This document shows, piece by piece, positions 1 through 10,844 of a stretch of DNA of 64,000 bases. Both the position numbers and the translations under genes were made by a program. Under the pieces are notes generated by a model. It saw only the letters and a program-made list of their open reading frames with translations, was not told where the DNA came from and did not search any database. How positions within the stretch are numbered: position 1 is the stretch's first letter; each line of letters opens with the position of its first letter. The stretch spans positions 14,322,001 to 14,386,000 of the forward strand of contig NC_048538.1 in the NCBI RefSeq assembly GCF_902806685.2, given 5' to 3'. Origin of the DNA: Maniola hyperantus. Lineage: Eukaryota; Arthropoda; Insecta; Lepidoptera; Nymphalidae.

Positions 1-355
1 CCTCGGAGCAACGGACAAAGCAGTCATATAACCTACGATAATGCCATTCTGTTCGGTAGCTTATGGAAAATGACCATAAGTAGTTCGAGCATAGAAATTG
101 AGTCATTTGGATGTAAGTACAGCATTTTATGAGTGTGTTTACAATGCATGGGCCAATATCAAAGAATTTAGTTTTGATATTATGTCATGTACTTAGCCAA
201 TAATTGTTTTTTTTTTAAATTTTGTTCCTCTGTATGAAATAATTTTAACTCACTCTTATATTCTGTAATCTGTAATTGGCCATACTTCTGTAATTAGCAT
301 TAAAGAAACTTATTGTATTATTTCGCTGTTGATTTTCCTATAATAAATAAAATAA
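1..355 (+). other. Possible 3' end of a transcript entering from the left edge
   Basis: Frame 1 is open from the first base to a TGA at 130-132 (43 codons, no recognised domain). The sequence then becomes AT-rich and ends in overlapping AATAAA signals at about 343-355. A GTAAGT donor-like site lies at 112-117, so an exon end is an alternative. It may equally be the 3' tail of a mobile element. I do not recognise the peptide. Confidence 0.2.
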
Positions 356-1123
356 AATAAAAAATTATCTCATCAAAGATTAAGGGTGGATTTGTGGTAG
401 ACCGTGCAAGGACCGGACCGTGTCAGCGCAATGACACCTGTCGCGCCATCCTGAACACCTTCATTCAAATATACAAACCATAATGCTGTAAACTGCACAA
501 TTATTTATGGTCACGACAGAGTGGGAACGCACCCTAATTCTATGACTGGTACGTTAATAGAAAGAACAAATACAGCTTCAATTTGCCACATTTTACTTAA
601 TGTGGTCCTATGTAGTCAAAACAAATTGTACCTGTATCATGCACGGACGGGTTGAAATGAAGATGGTGATTTTAAATGACGAAATTCAATAGATCTGCAA
701 TAAAGTATGCACAGAATAATCAAATTCAAGTCATGTCGTGTTACACTAATGATCTAAAAGAGAACATCTCGTATTTTATACTTTATCTTTTAAGTAACCT
801 TTTATTGTAATACAATAATAACCTGGATATTTAGTATAGGTAACTAATAATTTATTAGGTTAAAACGGAATTTAATGAAAATATTTTATCTAAGCAAAAA
901 TATATTACACGGTAAGGCAATAGCCCTAAACTTTAAGTAGTGATTAAAACAATAGCTATTGTTTGGGCCAGAAATTTTTAGCCCCCTTGACACTTGAAAT
1001 ATTTCAAATAAGCCATTCTATAACATTGTGCCGAAAAGTCAAACCACGTCCTTATAATAGAAGGTCCAACAATGGTGTCACGTAATAAATTACACCACGA
1101 GTCTCGTTTTATGAAATGTTACA
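356..1123. other. AT-rich sequence, nothing recognised
   Basis: No open frame of note, no repeat shared with the rest of the window and no RNA-like structure was seen. Confidence 0.5.
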
Positions 1124-1186
1124 CACAAAAAAGCCGGCCTAGTGCGAGTTGGACTCCCGCGCCCAGTTTTTCGTACCGTGGAAGGA
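1124..1186 (+). mobile_element. Family A repeat, 5' end fragment
   Basis: It carries the left-end signature of family A (AAAGCCGGCCTAGTGCGAG, then CGCGCCCAG and a GTACC). The rest of the element is missing. Confidence 0.5.
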
Positions 1187-2007
1187 TACCTACGTGTAAT
1201 TATTTGGTTGCTCAAATTACTTATCTCCAACAGCAAATGTGAGTTTGTAATCGCAAAAAAAGTTATATAAATTAAGGTTTTTCGAATTTTTTCCTTTACT
1301 GTTAAGGAAAAAATTCGATAATTCCAGATTCTTTATCTACCGGGTAGCGAGGCAAATCGCGCTCTCAAGGCCTCACTAAATCCGAAAGTCACAGAGACAA
1401 TGAACTGATGGTATCATCCCTTTTAATTAACATGCTTAAGAGGGCTCAGGACGGTGCTTTCTTCATACAAACGTAGGAGGGTAATTACTATATTATTTGA
1501 TACGCTCAAAACTAAGTATTATTTATCTCGTCATTATCTAGGTTTATTGAAATATAAAACATTGAAAAAATATTGATTTTAAAAAGAGCCTAAAAAGATT
1601 CCTATTATAACACTAAATTTATGACAACTTTGGGCGCAAATAAATAAGATTATTGGTATAAAAATTCTAAAAGAATTGAACATTACACATAGTTTATTTA
1701 TTCATAAGTTGAAATAACTATACTTTGAACACATAGAACAGTAGTTTTTTCTCAAAAACTACTGAATACTAACCATCCACGTGCGCTGCCAATTTCGGTC
1801 AAGCGTACTGCGTCACCTTAAGACACGGATTGTGATTTTAACTACAGCCTACGGACTACGGAGGCATCTTTACTGTAATAAATAAAACCGTCCGAGTACG
1901 AGATTATACGTAATTATTGCATTTATTTATTTACAGTTTGCACGAAACTTAATGGTCGGCCATAACGCACCCAGGGCAATACTAAAAGCTGTCATGCAAC
2001 GGTACCA
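1187..2007. other. Unassigned AT-rich sequence
   Basis: A short inverted motif, TTTTTTCCTTTACTG then AAGGAAAAAATTCG, lies at about 1288-1317. Nothing else was recognised. Confidence 0.45.
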
Positions 2008-2052
2008 GAGTGAACTAGAGTGAGTGAGCTCTCGGTTTGATCCTGAATCAAC
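2008..2052 (+). repeat. Short dispersed repeat shared with 10131-10178
   Basis: GAGTGAACTAGAGTGAG followed by a CTCGGTTTGA-like stretch recurs with moderate divergence at 10131. It is probably a remnant of an unidentified interspersed element. Confidence 0.35.
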
Positions 2053-3540
2053 ATCTGTCAAATATTAGGTAGGTATATGAACACTAGGGGTGACGACCTG
2101 GGTCACGCTGCCACGACGGCCCATGTCATATACCCTAACCATTTCATAGCCTACATTTGACGCCTGCTAGTGGAAGTGAATCCTCGTGGGTTAGTTTCAT
2201 AAATCATAACAGTCGTGAACTGTGGCGGTACTTCCTAATTCCTATTGCCATTTTCGCATTTTTGCAACAGGTTCTACTTTTAACTTCTGAAAATTCATAT
2301 AGTTTGGTTTTACGTGTTCAGGTTAGTATTCTTAACATGGCCGTAGTCGGAGCGTTTGACATTCTCTAATAATGAAGCTTATTTTCTTTCATAGTTGACA
2401 AAGCTCCTGGTGGAAAAAATTCCATGATGCCTAATACATAGTGCTTTAGTTTTATTGCTTAGAGCTAAGCTCTGGTGAAAAACTTTACATGAACTTTACA
2501 TGAAACCCGGCTACAAACATACTTAAAGCGGTCTTATTATCATCACCATTAACTATCGCCGGCTCACTCTCAGAATGAAAGCAATCCTATGCTAGGTTTG
2601 AAACAAATACCTGTTACGGAAATTTAAAAACCGCAACTACCTAAAATAATAATGTCTTCACAGTAGAATAATTTTATTCAAATAAATGACCGGCATTTAT
2701 TTAAATTCACGAAATCACTCGGCCGTGAAATTTGCGCGTGTTACCGATCCTTTGATTAATTAAAAGCGAAGTGAGGCGAGATAATATTAATTACAGCTCT
2801 ATACAACCTCACACACGGATCATGGCAGCACCATTACGTTGGGCGTGGATTCAGTTGAAGAGATTATTTATTGACTCTGAACATTTTGTGTTTTCCCGCT
2901 ACGCTATTTATCTCCTTCGTTATTATTATTGGCATGCAAAAGTTCGCCATTTTACCTGCGTATGAAGAATTATTTGACCCGCTACAGTTTCACTCAGGTG
3001 GAATTTATGAAAATCACTTAGTTACGTGACCCGAGAAATATACCTAGGGCAGCGTGCCCCTTCGACAGCTCTCGGCTCTAGTCTGCGCCGAATCTATAGA
3101 GCGCACTCTGACTTTGCTTAGACTTAAGACGATATCTATCTATAGATCTCAGCCAGTGCTCCTGCTTAACATAAGAACTTCCTATATGCCATCATTCATC
3201 ACTATAATTTCTTGGCCACTTAACTCTAAAGTCAAAGATGTATATTAAGAAGTATGTGAAAGAACCCTTAAGGTGTCGGCCACATTAAAAGATAAATAAT
3301 CGGGTAATAACAGTTAACCGAAGCTTCCATAAAAAGCTGTATCAGTATAGATGTCAACACCTTGTCGCCGATACGTTCAAGGTGCGGTTTCGACGAGCGG
3401 AAGTTGTTTCATCGAAGTCGAGTCATTACACGGTATTTACATAAGGAGACCGTATAAAACTGATATTTTTTGTACATAATACCCAAAAGGAAAATCAATA
3501 TTATTTTTACCATTAATCTTTTTCAATTTCCATTAACCAA
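2053..3540. other. Unassigned sequence
   Basis: Short open frames of 60-70 codons at 2157-2369, 2771-2965 and 3054-3248 have no recognisable motif, and the AT-rich composition predicts such frames by chance. Likely non-coding. Confidence 0.45.
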
Positions 3541-3690
3541 AGTCAAAGTTCAAATTGGGTACCAATGTACACTTTTGGATTGTCGATTGTTGAATTTGTA
3601 AGACAATTAACGATGTAATAGTGATAATTAATTACGTAAACTTAATACTGGAACTATACGACGGTTCCAAACGCGCCCAGGTCTGAGAAG
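3541..3690 (-). mobile_element. Jockey-like LINE 3' UTR fragment
   Basis: It matches the 3' untranslated part of the jockey element at 14750-15423: an AAAGTCAAAGT end, a central AGTGATAATTA and the landmark GTTCCAAACGCGCCCAGG. The landmark sits in a diverged, 5'-truncated copy without coding sequence. Confidence 0.55.
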
Positions 3691-4513
3691 ATCTTTATGT
3701 ACACAAAGACCCGAACAAAAACTTTTGCAGGCTGCAACTCGCTTTTGCATATAACTTGATTTCCATTGGCCAGTGTCATACCTACTAATTTTGACACTTT
3801 CATATAATACGATTTGTTTTCAGAATGACCCGACTCTCGAATTTGGTTTAGTTTGGTGAGACGTAAAATCTTGTACTACGGGTACAGAGTTCGTTTCAAA
3901 AACCATAAAAACGAATTCTTCCTTACGATTGAAAAATCAGGCCTGGATCTGTATAGTTAGGTAGTTATTTCTACAGCCAGTAAGTATGATTGTAACTTGT
4001 AAGATATTAATCTATACTGTCGATATAAAAGAAAGTCCTCGAGAGCGTCTGTCTGTCTGAACGCGCTAAACTCGATCAGTCTCGTATGACCATAAACGAT
4101 AAGAGGTGTATAATATCATTTCAGTACCTAGACTCTAGTAGAGAGTCCCTGCAGTCTGTCTGTCTGACAGATGAAAATGGATAAATTAATCATTCTGATG
4201 TTTCTATAAAATATGTATTTAGATATTTTATGCCCAGGACAATATTTATCGGAAGACTATAAATTGTTTAGTAATAATTTATTTACGTCGATCTAGAACA
4301 AAAACTTTTTTCGCGGTCTATCGCGTTATTGAGAAAACTGATTTCAAGTAAAAATGTGAGAAAAGTAGATTTATTCACTGTAGAGCATCGAGAAGAAAGC
4401 AAATTGAGCACGACAGAAGAAAAGATCAAATTAAATTGTTTTAAAAATAAATTGTGTTAATAAACGACATTTTATATGATGATTTTGGAAATAATTGTAA
4501 GTTCAGTACTCGG
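3691..4513. other. Unassigned sequence with TCTG-rich tracts
   Basis: Two CTGTCTGTCTG tracts (about 4050 and 4155) flank non-repetitive sequence. They may be decayed microsatellites from Helitron-like copies. No gene was seen. Confidence 0.4.
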
Positions 4514-4673
4514 CCAAAAGTGATGAACATCGATCTTTAGGGGGAGACAGCAGATTTGTAGAGCGCTGTCTCGGTCGTTGAGACCAACAAAGCGTCATAT
4601 GGGTATGAGTGACAGAGACAACGCTCTACAAATATGAAATATCATTCTAAAGGCCGATGTTCATCACTTTTGG
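4514..4673. mobile_element. 160-bp fold-back MITE
   Basis: The ends are perfect 19-bp inverted repeats (CCAAAAGTGATGAACATCG and its complement), continuing with mismatches through CTTTAG/CTAAAG. A second inverted pair lies inside (GATTTGTAGAGCG and CGCTCTACAAAT). It has no coding capacity. I see no clear target-site duplication, so the superfamily is undetermined. Confidence 0.7.
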
Positions 4674-4710
4674 TTGCGTAGTAGTATGTACATACTTATC
4701 CACATAATAA

Positions 4711-5148
4711 AAAACCAGCCAAGTGCGAGTCAGGCTCGCGCAATGAGGGTTCCGTACTACAGTCGTATTTTTTCGACATTTTGCACGATAATTCAAAAAC
4801 TATGCACAATAACTATGCATAAACATAAATAAAAATCTGTTTTAGAATGTACAGGTGAAGACCTTTCATATGATACCCCACTTGATATAGTCACTCACTT
4901 CAAAAGTTGAAAATACTAATTATTAGTTCATGACCACAATTTAATTTATTTTGTGTGATCTAACCCTAAATTCACGGTTTTCAGATTTTTCCCCAAATGT
5001 CAGCTGTAAGATATACCTACCTGCCAAATTTCATGATTCTAGGTCAACGGGAAGTACCCTGTAGGTTTCTTGACAGACAGACAGACAGACAACAAAGTGA
5101 TCCTATAAGGGTTCCGTTTTTCCTTTTGAGGTACGGAACCCTAAAAAT
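4711..5148 (+). mobile_element. Family A interspersed repeat, full-length copy
   Basis: It runs from AAAACCAGCCAAGTGCGAG to GGTACGGAACCCTAAAAA. An inverted pair, GGGTTCCGTAC near the left end and GTACGGAACCC at the right end, frames the element, and a GACAGACAGACAGAC tract sits near the right end. It is nearly identical to the opposite-strand copy at 17600-18029. The open frame inside (4997-5200) is a by-product, not a gene. Confidence 0.75.
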
Positions 5149-5633
5149 AAATTTTCCGATTGAAACTAAAAGATTAATTAGATTAATTAGAAGTATTTAG
5201 ATAAGTTTTGGAGCAGTTTTCGGAAACAAAACCAAAAACAAATACGAGTCTGTGAGAACATCTGACTATGATGTTTGCATTTTGCTACTGTACTAAGATA
5301 CTCGTAGCTTTAGAAAATATTAGTGTTGTTTTTTTACTTCCGAAACATTCTCTAGTAGTAGTACTAGATATAATGTATAAATGTTGGATTCAAGTGGACA
5401 GCGGCGCCTGACAAATGCCCCCCGGGATAAATAATCACCGCAGGACTGCCTTTCACTATAAATATGAAAATAAAGCCCATTTCTGTATTTATAAGCCTTT
5501 CTCGACGCTATAAAATGTATGAACTGACAAGTGTATTAATTGTTTAGATTTGTGTATTAGCATTAACACTTTTGATTTCTACTACAACTGAAATCCATGC
5601 GATAGGTCGAGGTTACGTTGGCGTTACTTAAAT
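5149..5633. other. Unassigned AT-rich sequence
   Basis: No shared repeat or coding signal was recognised. Confidence 0.4.
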
Positions 5634-5857
5634 CCAAATTTATAAAAGGATAAGACGGCTGACTGACTGACTGACTGATCTATCAACGCACAGCTCAAAC
5701 TACTAGACGGATCGGGCTGAAATTTGGCATGTTGGTAGCTATTATGATGTAGCCACCCGCTAAGAAAGGATTTTTCAAAATTCAACCCCTAAAGGGGTGA
5801 AATAGGGGTTTGAAATTTGTGTAGTTCACGCGGACAAAGTCGCGAGCATAAGCTAGT
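5634..5857 (+). mobile_element. Helitron-like element, subfamily B
   Basis: It starts near TCCAAATTTATAAAAGG, has a GACTGACTGACTGAC tract, a conserved ATCTATCAACGCACAGCTC block and ends in GCATAAGCTAGT. The 3' hairpin (CGCGGAC...GTCGCG) about 8-9 nt before CTAG matches the Helitron 3' rule. It is non-autonomous, with no Rep/helicase. Confidence 0.7.
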
Positions 5858-6054
5858 AAGCGTATATGAACACAGTCCAGCAGTAGATGCGTATTGGCTG
5901 ACGATGATACGAAACTTTGTATCTGGCATGGTTGCCACCATACTAAGTGACTGGCAATGCATACCGTGATTTTTAATACTATTCTGAACAAAAAAATTAG
6001 GCTTTATACTTTGACGTTAGATTTTTTACACCTTTCTTAGGTATCTGTTATCTC

Positions 6055-6300
6055 CCAAAGCCACCATGATCCAAACAAACGTTCCGCCCAGCGTTGAGGA
6101 CAAAACGCAGAAAACTTTCAGCTTTTCTAAAATAAGAAAGGTCTGGCACGCGCTGGCTCTTAGGCCATACAATTTTGCAAACACTCAAAAGAAAAGGTGG
6201 GTGGATTGCGTGAAAAAGAGGTGGATAATACGTTGACGAATGACAGGAATGAGAGACATGTTGTGCCGACCCCACTTAGTGTGGGATAAGGTAAGGAAAA
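6055..6300 (+). mobile_element. Degenerate LINE 3' tail (CCAAAGCCACCATGATCC family)
   Basis: The + strand contains KRWVDCVKKRW-like and CCADPT-like codons in shifted frames, followed by AGGAAAAAGAAGAAG. This resembles the RT C-terminus of an RTE-type LINE. The block at 6055-6130 recurs at 45399-45475 (-), 45716-45790 (+) and 63482-63590 (-). No intact frame remains. Confidence 0.45.
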
Positions 6301-6356
6301 AGAAGAAGACTCAATAGGTTATTGAACTGCTATAGGTAAGTGCAAAGAACAATACC

Positions 6357-6373
6357 GTATCGATAATCGATAC
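6357..6373. promoter_or_regulatory. 17-bp palindrome with TATCGATA-like core
   Basis: GTATCGATAATCGATAC is a perfect inverted repeat around one central base. The half-sites resemble insect DREF/BEAF TATCGATA sites. No adjacent gene supports a regulatory role. Confidence 0.2.
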
Positions 6374-6585
6374 TGAGATAAGAAAGCGGTTTATCGTGAC
6401 AGATAGCTCCGATGTCTGACGCGATGTCTCATCGGCAAAAAACCAAACAAAAGGAGTGAAAGTGCATTAGCAGAATAATCACCCGAGGCTTGGGCGTATG
6501 ACAATGATCCTGTCCATCACAGCGATTATACGGGGGATTACAGAATACGTATGGTTCGCGAAATAATACGCGCGTGTTCCCAATA

Positions 6586-6800
6586 AAAAAAAACCGACCA
6601 ACTGCGAGTCAGACTCGCGCACTGAAGGTTTCGTACTACAATCGTATTTTTCGACATTTGGTACGATAAATCAAAAACTATTATGCCTAAAAATAAATAA
6701 AAATCTGTTTTAGAATATACCCTATCATATGATACCCCACTTGATATAGTCATCTTACTTTGATAATTGAAAATACTAATTATTAGTTTATGACCACAAT
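6586..6800 (+). mobile_element. Family A repeat, 3'-truncated
   Basis: It begins AAACCGACCAACTGCGAGTC and follows family A through ATGACCACAATTT. It then stops, and the right end with GGTACGGAACCC is missing. Confidence 0.65.
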
Positions 6801-6848
6801 TTTGGAAACCGATTCGGAGTCCGAGTGGAGTTTCGGTTTCTAATCTCA

Positions 6849-6896
6849 TGAGAAACCAGAAATTTTACGTGGACGACGTCGCGGGCAACTGCTAGT
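6849..6896 (+). mobile_element. Helitron-like 3' end fragment
   Basis: Only the terminal 48 bp remain: ACGTGGACGACGTCGCGGG hairpin region and a CTAGT end. Confidence 0.5.
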
Positions 6897-6979
6897 TATC
6901 AATAAATGAATTGCTAACTTCACTTAGCCTAGAGGCGGGGCATTACAAATTTATTTTTATTTCTCGTATTTACATTATT
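6897..6979 (-). pseudogene. Jockey-like LINE RT C-terminal fragment
   Basis: The reverse strand reads NVNTRNKNKFVMPRL, matching residues NVNTRNKNKLVMP of the jockey tail at 14998-15423. It is then broken by stops. It is bounded by a Helitron end and by the MITE at 6980. Confidence 0.6.
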
Positions 6980-7148
6980 CCCGTTCCCACTTGTCTTTCG
7001 TCGGATTTAAATCGGATGTTTTAGTGGCAGAACATTTTATACTTATTAAGCTATTCACACTTGTCGGAAACCGATTTTGTGTCAAAATGTACTGCCACTG
7101 GAACACCAATCGACAAACGACCAACGACAAACGACAAGTGGGAACGGG
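6980..7148. mobile_element. 169-bp MITE
   Basis: The ends are inverted: CCCGTTCCCACTTGTC on the left and GACAAGTGGGAACGGG on the right. Similarity continues through TTTCGTCG/CGACAAACG with mismatches. The left end abuts the jockey fragment. The open frame across it has no recognised product. Confidence 0.65.
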
Positions 7149-7201
7149 GGTAGACGGAGGAAAAAAACAAAATTGATAAATGTATAAATACAGATATTGT
7201 G

Positions 7202-7358
7202 GATAATTCCGTTGTATACAATTTCTTTAAACGAAACTAAAATGACACGTATAAATCTATTGCTATTCCTTTCATAATGTTGCTTGCGGAAAAGGATAGC
7301 ACTAGATTTAGACCTGTTCATTTAGTTTAGTTTAGAGATTGTGTACAAGAGAATCGGC
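7202..7358. mobile_element. MITE with TTTAGTTTAGTTTAGAG ends, copy 1
   Basis: The inverted ends resemble GCCGATTCTCTTGTATACAA...CTAAACTAAACTAA. The interior (ATAATGTTGCTTGCGGAAAA onward) is nearly identical to the copy at 15972-16128. Confidence 0.7.
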
Positions 7359-7647
7359 GTGATTGTACGTTTAAATTATGAATCCACAAAAATAAAATGG
7401 TGTTAAATTAAAACCGATTCCTAAATATCTTAATCATTACTACTCAGTTTCTAGTCGACTTCCCCTCAACAGATTCGACTTCCATTTGAATGGATAATAA
7501 ATTAATTACAAGCGTATTGCAACCTGATGACTTCACGGACGTTGTAAAATCATGACTTGTATTATAATTTTGGCAGGTTAACCGTTAGGCAATCATATGC
7601 CTTTTCAGGCAAATAATAATTAAAAGATTTGGATGTAACATAGAGCA

Positions 7648-7805
7648 TTGAACCCATTTGTCTATCTGTCTGCTACCTTTTCACGGCCCATCTGTTTGAC
7701 CGACTTTGACGAAATTTGGTACAGAGATACTTTGCATCCCGGAGATGGACATTGGCCACTTTTGGTCCCGGAAAATGCAAAAGTTTTCACGAGATTTTTG
7801 GAAAA
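7648..7805 (+). mobile_element. Helitron-like subfamily A, internal fragment
   Basis: It keeps the TTTTCACGGCCCATC, GAAATTTGGTACAGAG and CATCCCGGAGATGGACAT blocks of subfamily A but lacks both ends. Confidence 0.6.
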
Positions 7806-8086
7806 TTAAATGAACGTGAACTACGAGTAAGTTACGAGCATCATATAGTTGAGAAATAAAATTGATGTTATATCCACACAAATGATTGTACCATAAACAA
7901 TTACTTGCTTCTGCATTTAAATGCAGAAAATTGAGTTATCTCTTCACGTCTAGCTCGCTCAAACTCCTTTGTTGTAACCATTGTTGGTTAAAGGGTGGCA
8001 GCGGTAGTCCTTCCGAAAATATATTTGCAAAGATAGAATAGCATTCTGGAGGTCCGCACCTGGCTCACTTTATACCAAGAGAGAAT

Positions 8087-8140
8087 TTCTCGGAAAACAG
8101 AAAAACTACGCGGATGAAGTCAAGAGCAATAGCTGTCATT
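8087..8140 (+). mobile_element. Helitron-like subfamily A, 3' fragment
   Basis: It holds diverged GAATTTCTCGGAAAACAG and ACGCGGATGAAGTC blocks. The CTAGT terminus is changed to TAGCTGTC. Confidence 0.35.
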
Positions 8141-8149
8141 ATCATTATC

Positions 8150-8515
8150 CACAGCTGGACATAGGTCTCTTGTAGGGACTTTCACACGTCACGGTCTCAT
8201 GCCGCCTGAATCTACCTGCTCTCTACGCCTTAGTTGATGTCTACCTACTACCTAGTAGGTGATCTTCCAGCGCCGTTGCTAGCATCTTGGGACCCCAACG
8301 TATATAGGTTTTTTGAATTATGTGCCCTGCCTATTGCCACTTCAGCTTCGCAACCCGTTGAGCTACGTCAGTTACCCTAGTTCTACTGTTGTCCTCATTT
8401 CTGATTTGATCACGAAGAGAAACTCCAAGCCAAGCTGTGTCCATCGCTGAATCACTCTGGACTTTCTTATGAGTTATGAGGCCCATAATTCGCGACCATG
8501 TTTTGGTTCCTATGT
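8150..8515 (-). pseudogene. RTE-type LINE C-terminal fragment, degenerate
   Basis: The reverse strand holds the RTE RT C-terminal region. It shares the TCCAGCTGTGGATAATG-like end, CTCAACGGGTTGCGAAGC and GATCAAATCAGAAATGAGG with the copies at 20160-20636 and 36906-37230. Frames are broken by stops and small indels. Confidence 0.65.
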
Positions 8516-8528
8516 AAGTATATAAAAG

Positions 8529-8749
8529 TCTAAATATATAAAAGGAAAAGATGACTGACTGACTAACTGATCTATCAACGCACAGCTCAAACCGCTGGAC
8601 GGATCGGGGTGAAATTTGGCATGCAGATAGCTATTATGACGGAGGCATCCGCTAAGAAAGGATTTTTGAAAATTCTTCCCCTAAGGGGGTAAAATAGGGG
8701 TTCGAAATTTGTGTAGTCGACGCGGACGAAGTCGCGAGTATAAGCCAGT
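8529..8749 (+). mobile_element. Helitron-like element, subfamily B
   Basis: It runs from TCTAAATATATAAAAGG through the conserved ATCTATCAACGCACAGCTC block to TATAAGCCAGT. The terminal CTAG has become CCAG. The 3' hairpin CGCGGACGAAGTCGCG is intact. Confidence 0.7.
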
Positions 8750-9334
8750 TATAAATAAAGATCTTAAGGCTTTTCAAGCCGGCATAAGCTGGCCAAGGAT
8801 TAATTTCAAGAGGCGGTCTAACTGTTGTTATTTTACACGAAAATCACTTTCGCATCAGATGTTTCACGCCAGCCGTAAGTCACTGGATCGGCAAGATCTT
8901 ATCGCGCCTATATATCTCTGTTTTAAATACACAGAACATAGATAACTGACCGGCACGTCTCGGCAACACTCGCTAACGAGCTGCTTAGCATTTGTGGACG
9001 TGACTATAATAAATATAGCCTCAAAGATTAAATAGCGAATGTCAGTTTCGGCGTATTTTGATACTGACACGACTTTCTATTCCTTGTTGTGCTGATTTGC
9101 GCAAATCCCGAGTGCGAATGTGAAACGACTTGGCAGAGAGAGGTGAACTGCTGAGCATGAACTGAGTTCCAACTGATTAAGAAATGTCTGACCGAAGATT
9201 CTTATAAAACAAACAGCAGCCTGATGTTGCCGCTTCGAGATCGACCTTTCCCCTGCCTTTTATAAAAGTCATAATAAATCCATACTAATCTTTTAAACGT
9301 GGACACTGACAGTTGGCCTTGTCCACAAGTTCAA
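8750..9334. other. Unassigned sequence
   Basis: Frames of 68-78 codons overlap on both strands (8709-9070) without recognisable motifs. No repeat in the window matches. Confidence 0.4.
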
Positions 9335-9695
9335 AGTCGCTTAGCGTGCTATGTTGGCTATCTTTCTGAGGGACAAAATCCGTAACGAGGAAATCCGTCG
9401 GAGAACCAAAGTGACTGACACGCTCAACGAATTAGCCAGCTGAAGTGGCAGTGGGCAGGCCACGTCTGCCGCAGAATCGATGGCCGCTGGGGCAGACGCG
9501 TTCTGGAGTGGAGCGCGTATCGGCAAGCGCAGTATGGGACGACCTCGAATCCGCTGGACTGACGACCTTAAGAAGGTAGCGGGAAGTGGGTGCATGAGGA
9601 AGGCAGAGGATCGTGTGTGGTGGCGCGCTCTTGGAAAGGCCTATGTCCAGCTGTGGACGCAAACAGGCTGATTGATTGATTGATTGAATCTTTTA
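9335..9695 (+). pseudogene. RTE-type LINE: 3' end of endonuclease-reverse transcriptase
   Basis: The segment encodes the RT C-terminal tail in three successive frames: MLAIFLRDKIRNEEIRRRTK from 9351, LKWQWAGHVCRRIDGRWGRR from 9440, and GKRSMGRPRIRWTDDLKKV to the stop at 9669-9671. The order and the RWTDDL...YVQLWT ending are those of lepidopteran RTE-clade endonuclease-RT proteins. At least two frameshifts make it non-functional. The stop is followed by a TGATTGATTGATTGA tail, typical of RTE 3' microsatellite tails. The catalytic RT and endonuclease domains are absent (5' truncation). Confidence 0.85.
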
Positions 9696-9754
9696 AATGC
9701 TGCCTATTTCCTTATCATGCAAATCCATTTAAACAATTTTAATGTTTAGTACAG

Positions 9755-9866
9755 AGAAAGATTGCATTCCATCTGATTACTTTTAACCCCGAAAAATCAG
9801 AATTCCAAAAGGATATTTAAAAACCTAAATCCACTCGGACGAAGGCATGAGCATCATGCAATAAAC
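9755..9866 (+). mobile_element. Helitron-like subfamily A, 3' fragment
   Basis: It has ACCCCGAAAAATCAGAATTCC and AACCTAAATCCACTCGGACG, then a diverged GAGCATCATGCA end. The 5' half is absent. Confidence 0.45.
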
Positions 9867-10130
9867 TATGAAGGAGGTGCGTATTATGTAATGAGAAATG
9901 GTCAATAGTGGACAGTAGACCAATAAAGGAAGCTCTTCTCAAATAAGGCTTAGCGAATAATATAAAAGTCGCTGGCGATTACAAGTCTTACGTGAGCATT
10001 TTAAACAGTTGCTTCGAGTTGTCTACACCGTATAATTTATAATATCATATGGAAAAAACACCTTTAGCACAGAGTAAGGATATGATATTACATACACAGT
10101 TTCGACGAAGCCATCTAGACAGAGCGATCG

Positions 10131-10178
10131 GAGTGAACTAGAGTGAGGGAACTTTCGGTTTAACCCACGCTTAAACAG
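10131..10178 (+). repeat. Second copy of the 2008-2052 repeat
   Basis: GAGTGAACTAGAGTGAG recurs, followed by an ACTTTCGGTTTAACCC variant. Confidence 0.35.
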
Positions 10179-10544
10179 AACTGTTGAAAAATATGTACTT
10201 AAATAATTTCCACGCAGACAAAAGTTGTGGTTACATCGTGTAACCACAACATTCAGCTGAGTTCGGGCCTATTAAAAAAAAAAAAAAATTCAGGCTAGTT
10301 ATGAATGAAACAATATTTCTTAAAATATTATATGAATTCAGCCAGCAAACATTATAGGGGAAAAATTATATTTCTACATTTCCATGTAATTCAATAAATA
10401 ATCCAATACTGTTTATAGATAACAAAAACATATCCTACAAACTGGTGACGAGGTAGCGAGACCTGTTAGTAAATTGTTATATCAAACAATATTCGTATTT
10501 CAGGGTGGCAATTCTAATAAATTCCATAATCGCCGCGCTATCAC

Positions 10545-10800
10545 AGTAGCGGCGATAACCGCAAGTTTGTTGTTAACGAAGCTAAGACAATCCGCAACAA
10601 AGACATTACGCAGAAGCGACAATCAAACGAGCGGTAAAATCGAATGGCACAGGGTCGACCAGGAGTCGATGTTATATTGTCGATAAAAGAGACTAGGACA
10701 GACATCGTCGCACTATTAGTCGCGACGATAACCGCAAGTTTGTTGCTAATGATGCTAAAACAATTCGCATCAAATATATCAGAAGTTTCTATTAAAGCAG
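10545..10800 (+). repeat. Direct tandem duplication, period 173 bp
   Basis: GATAACCGCAAGTTTGTTG occurs at 10554 and 10727, followed in both by a diverged AC(G/T)A(A/T)G-CTAA(G/A)ACAAT block. The second unit merges into sequence before a reverse-oriented Helitron-like copy. Overlapping frames on both strands (to 116 codons) are probably by-products of the repeat. Confidence 0.55.
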
Positions 10801-10844
10801 GTGTAAAATCAAACGGCACATGGCGAAAGTGCCGTAAAAAGGGG

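Noticed and set aside
4997..5200. 67-codon frame repeated at 17556-17750 on the other strand, looking conserved
   Set aside because: Both lie in near-identical copies of the family A repeat, so conservation is of the repeat, not of a protein. The frame runs out of the element at different points.
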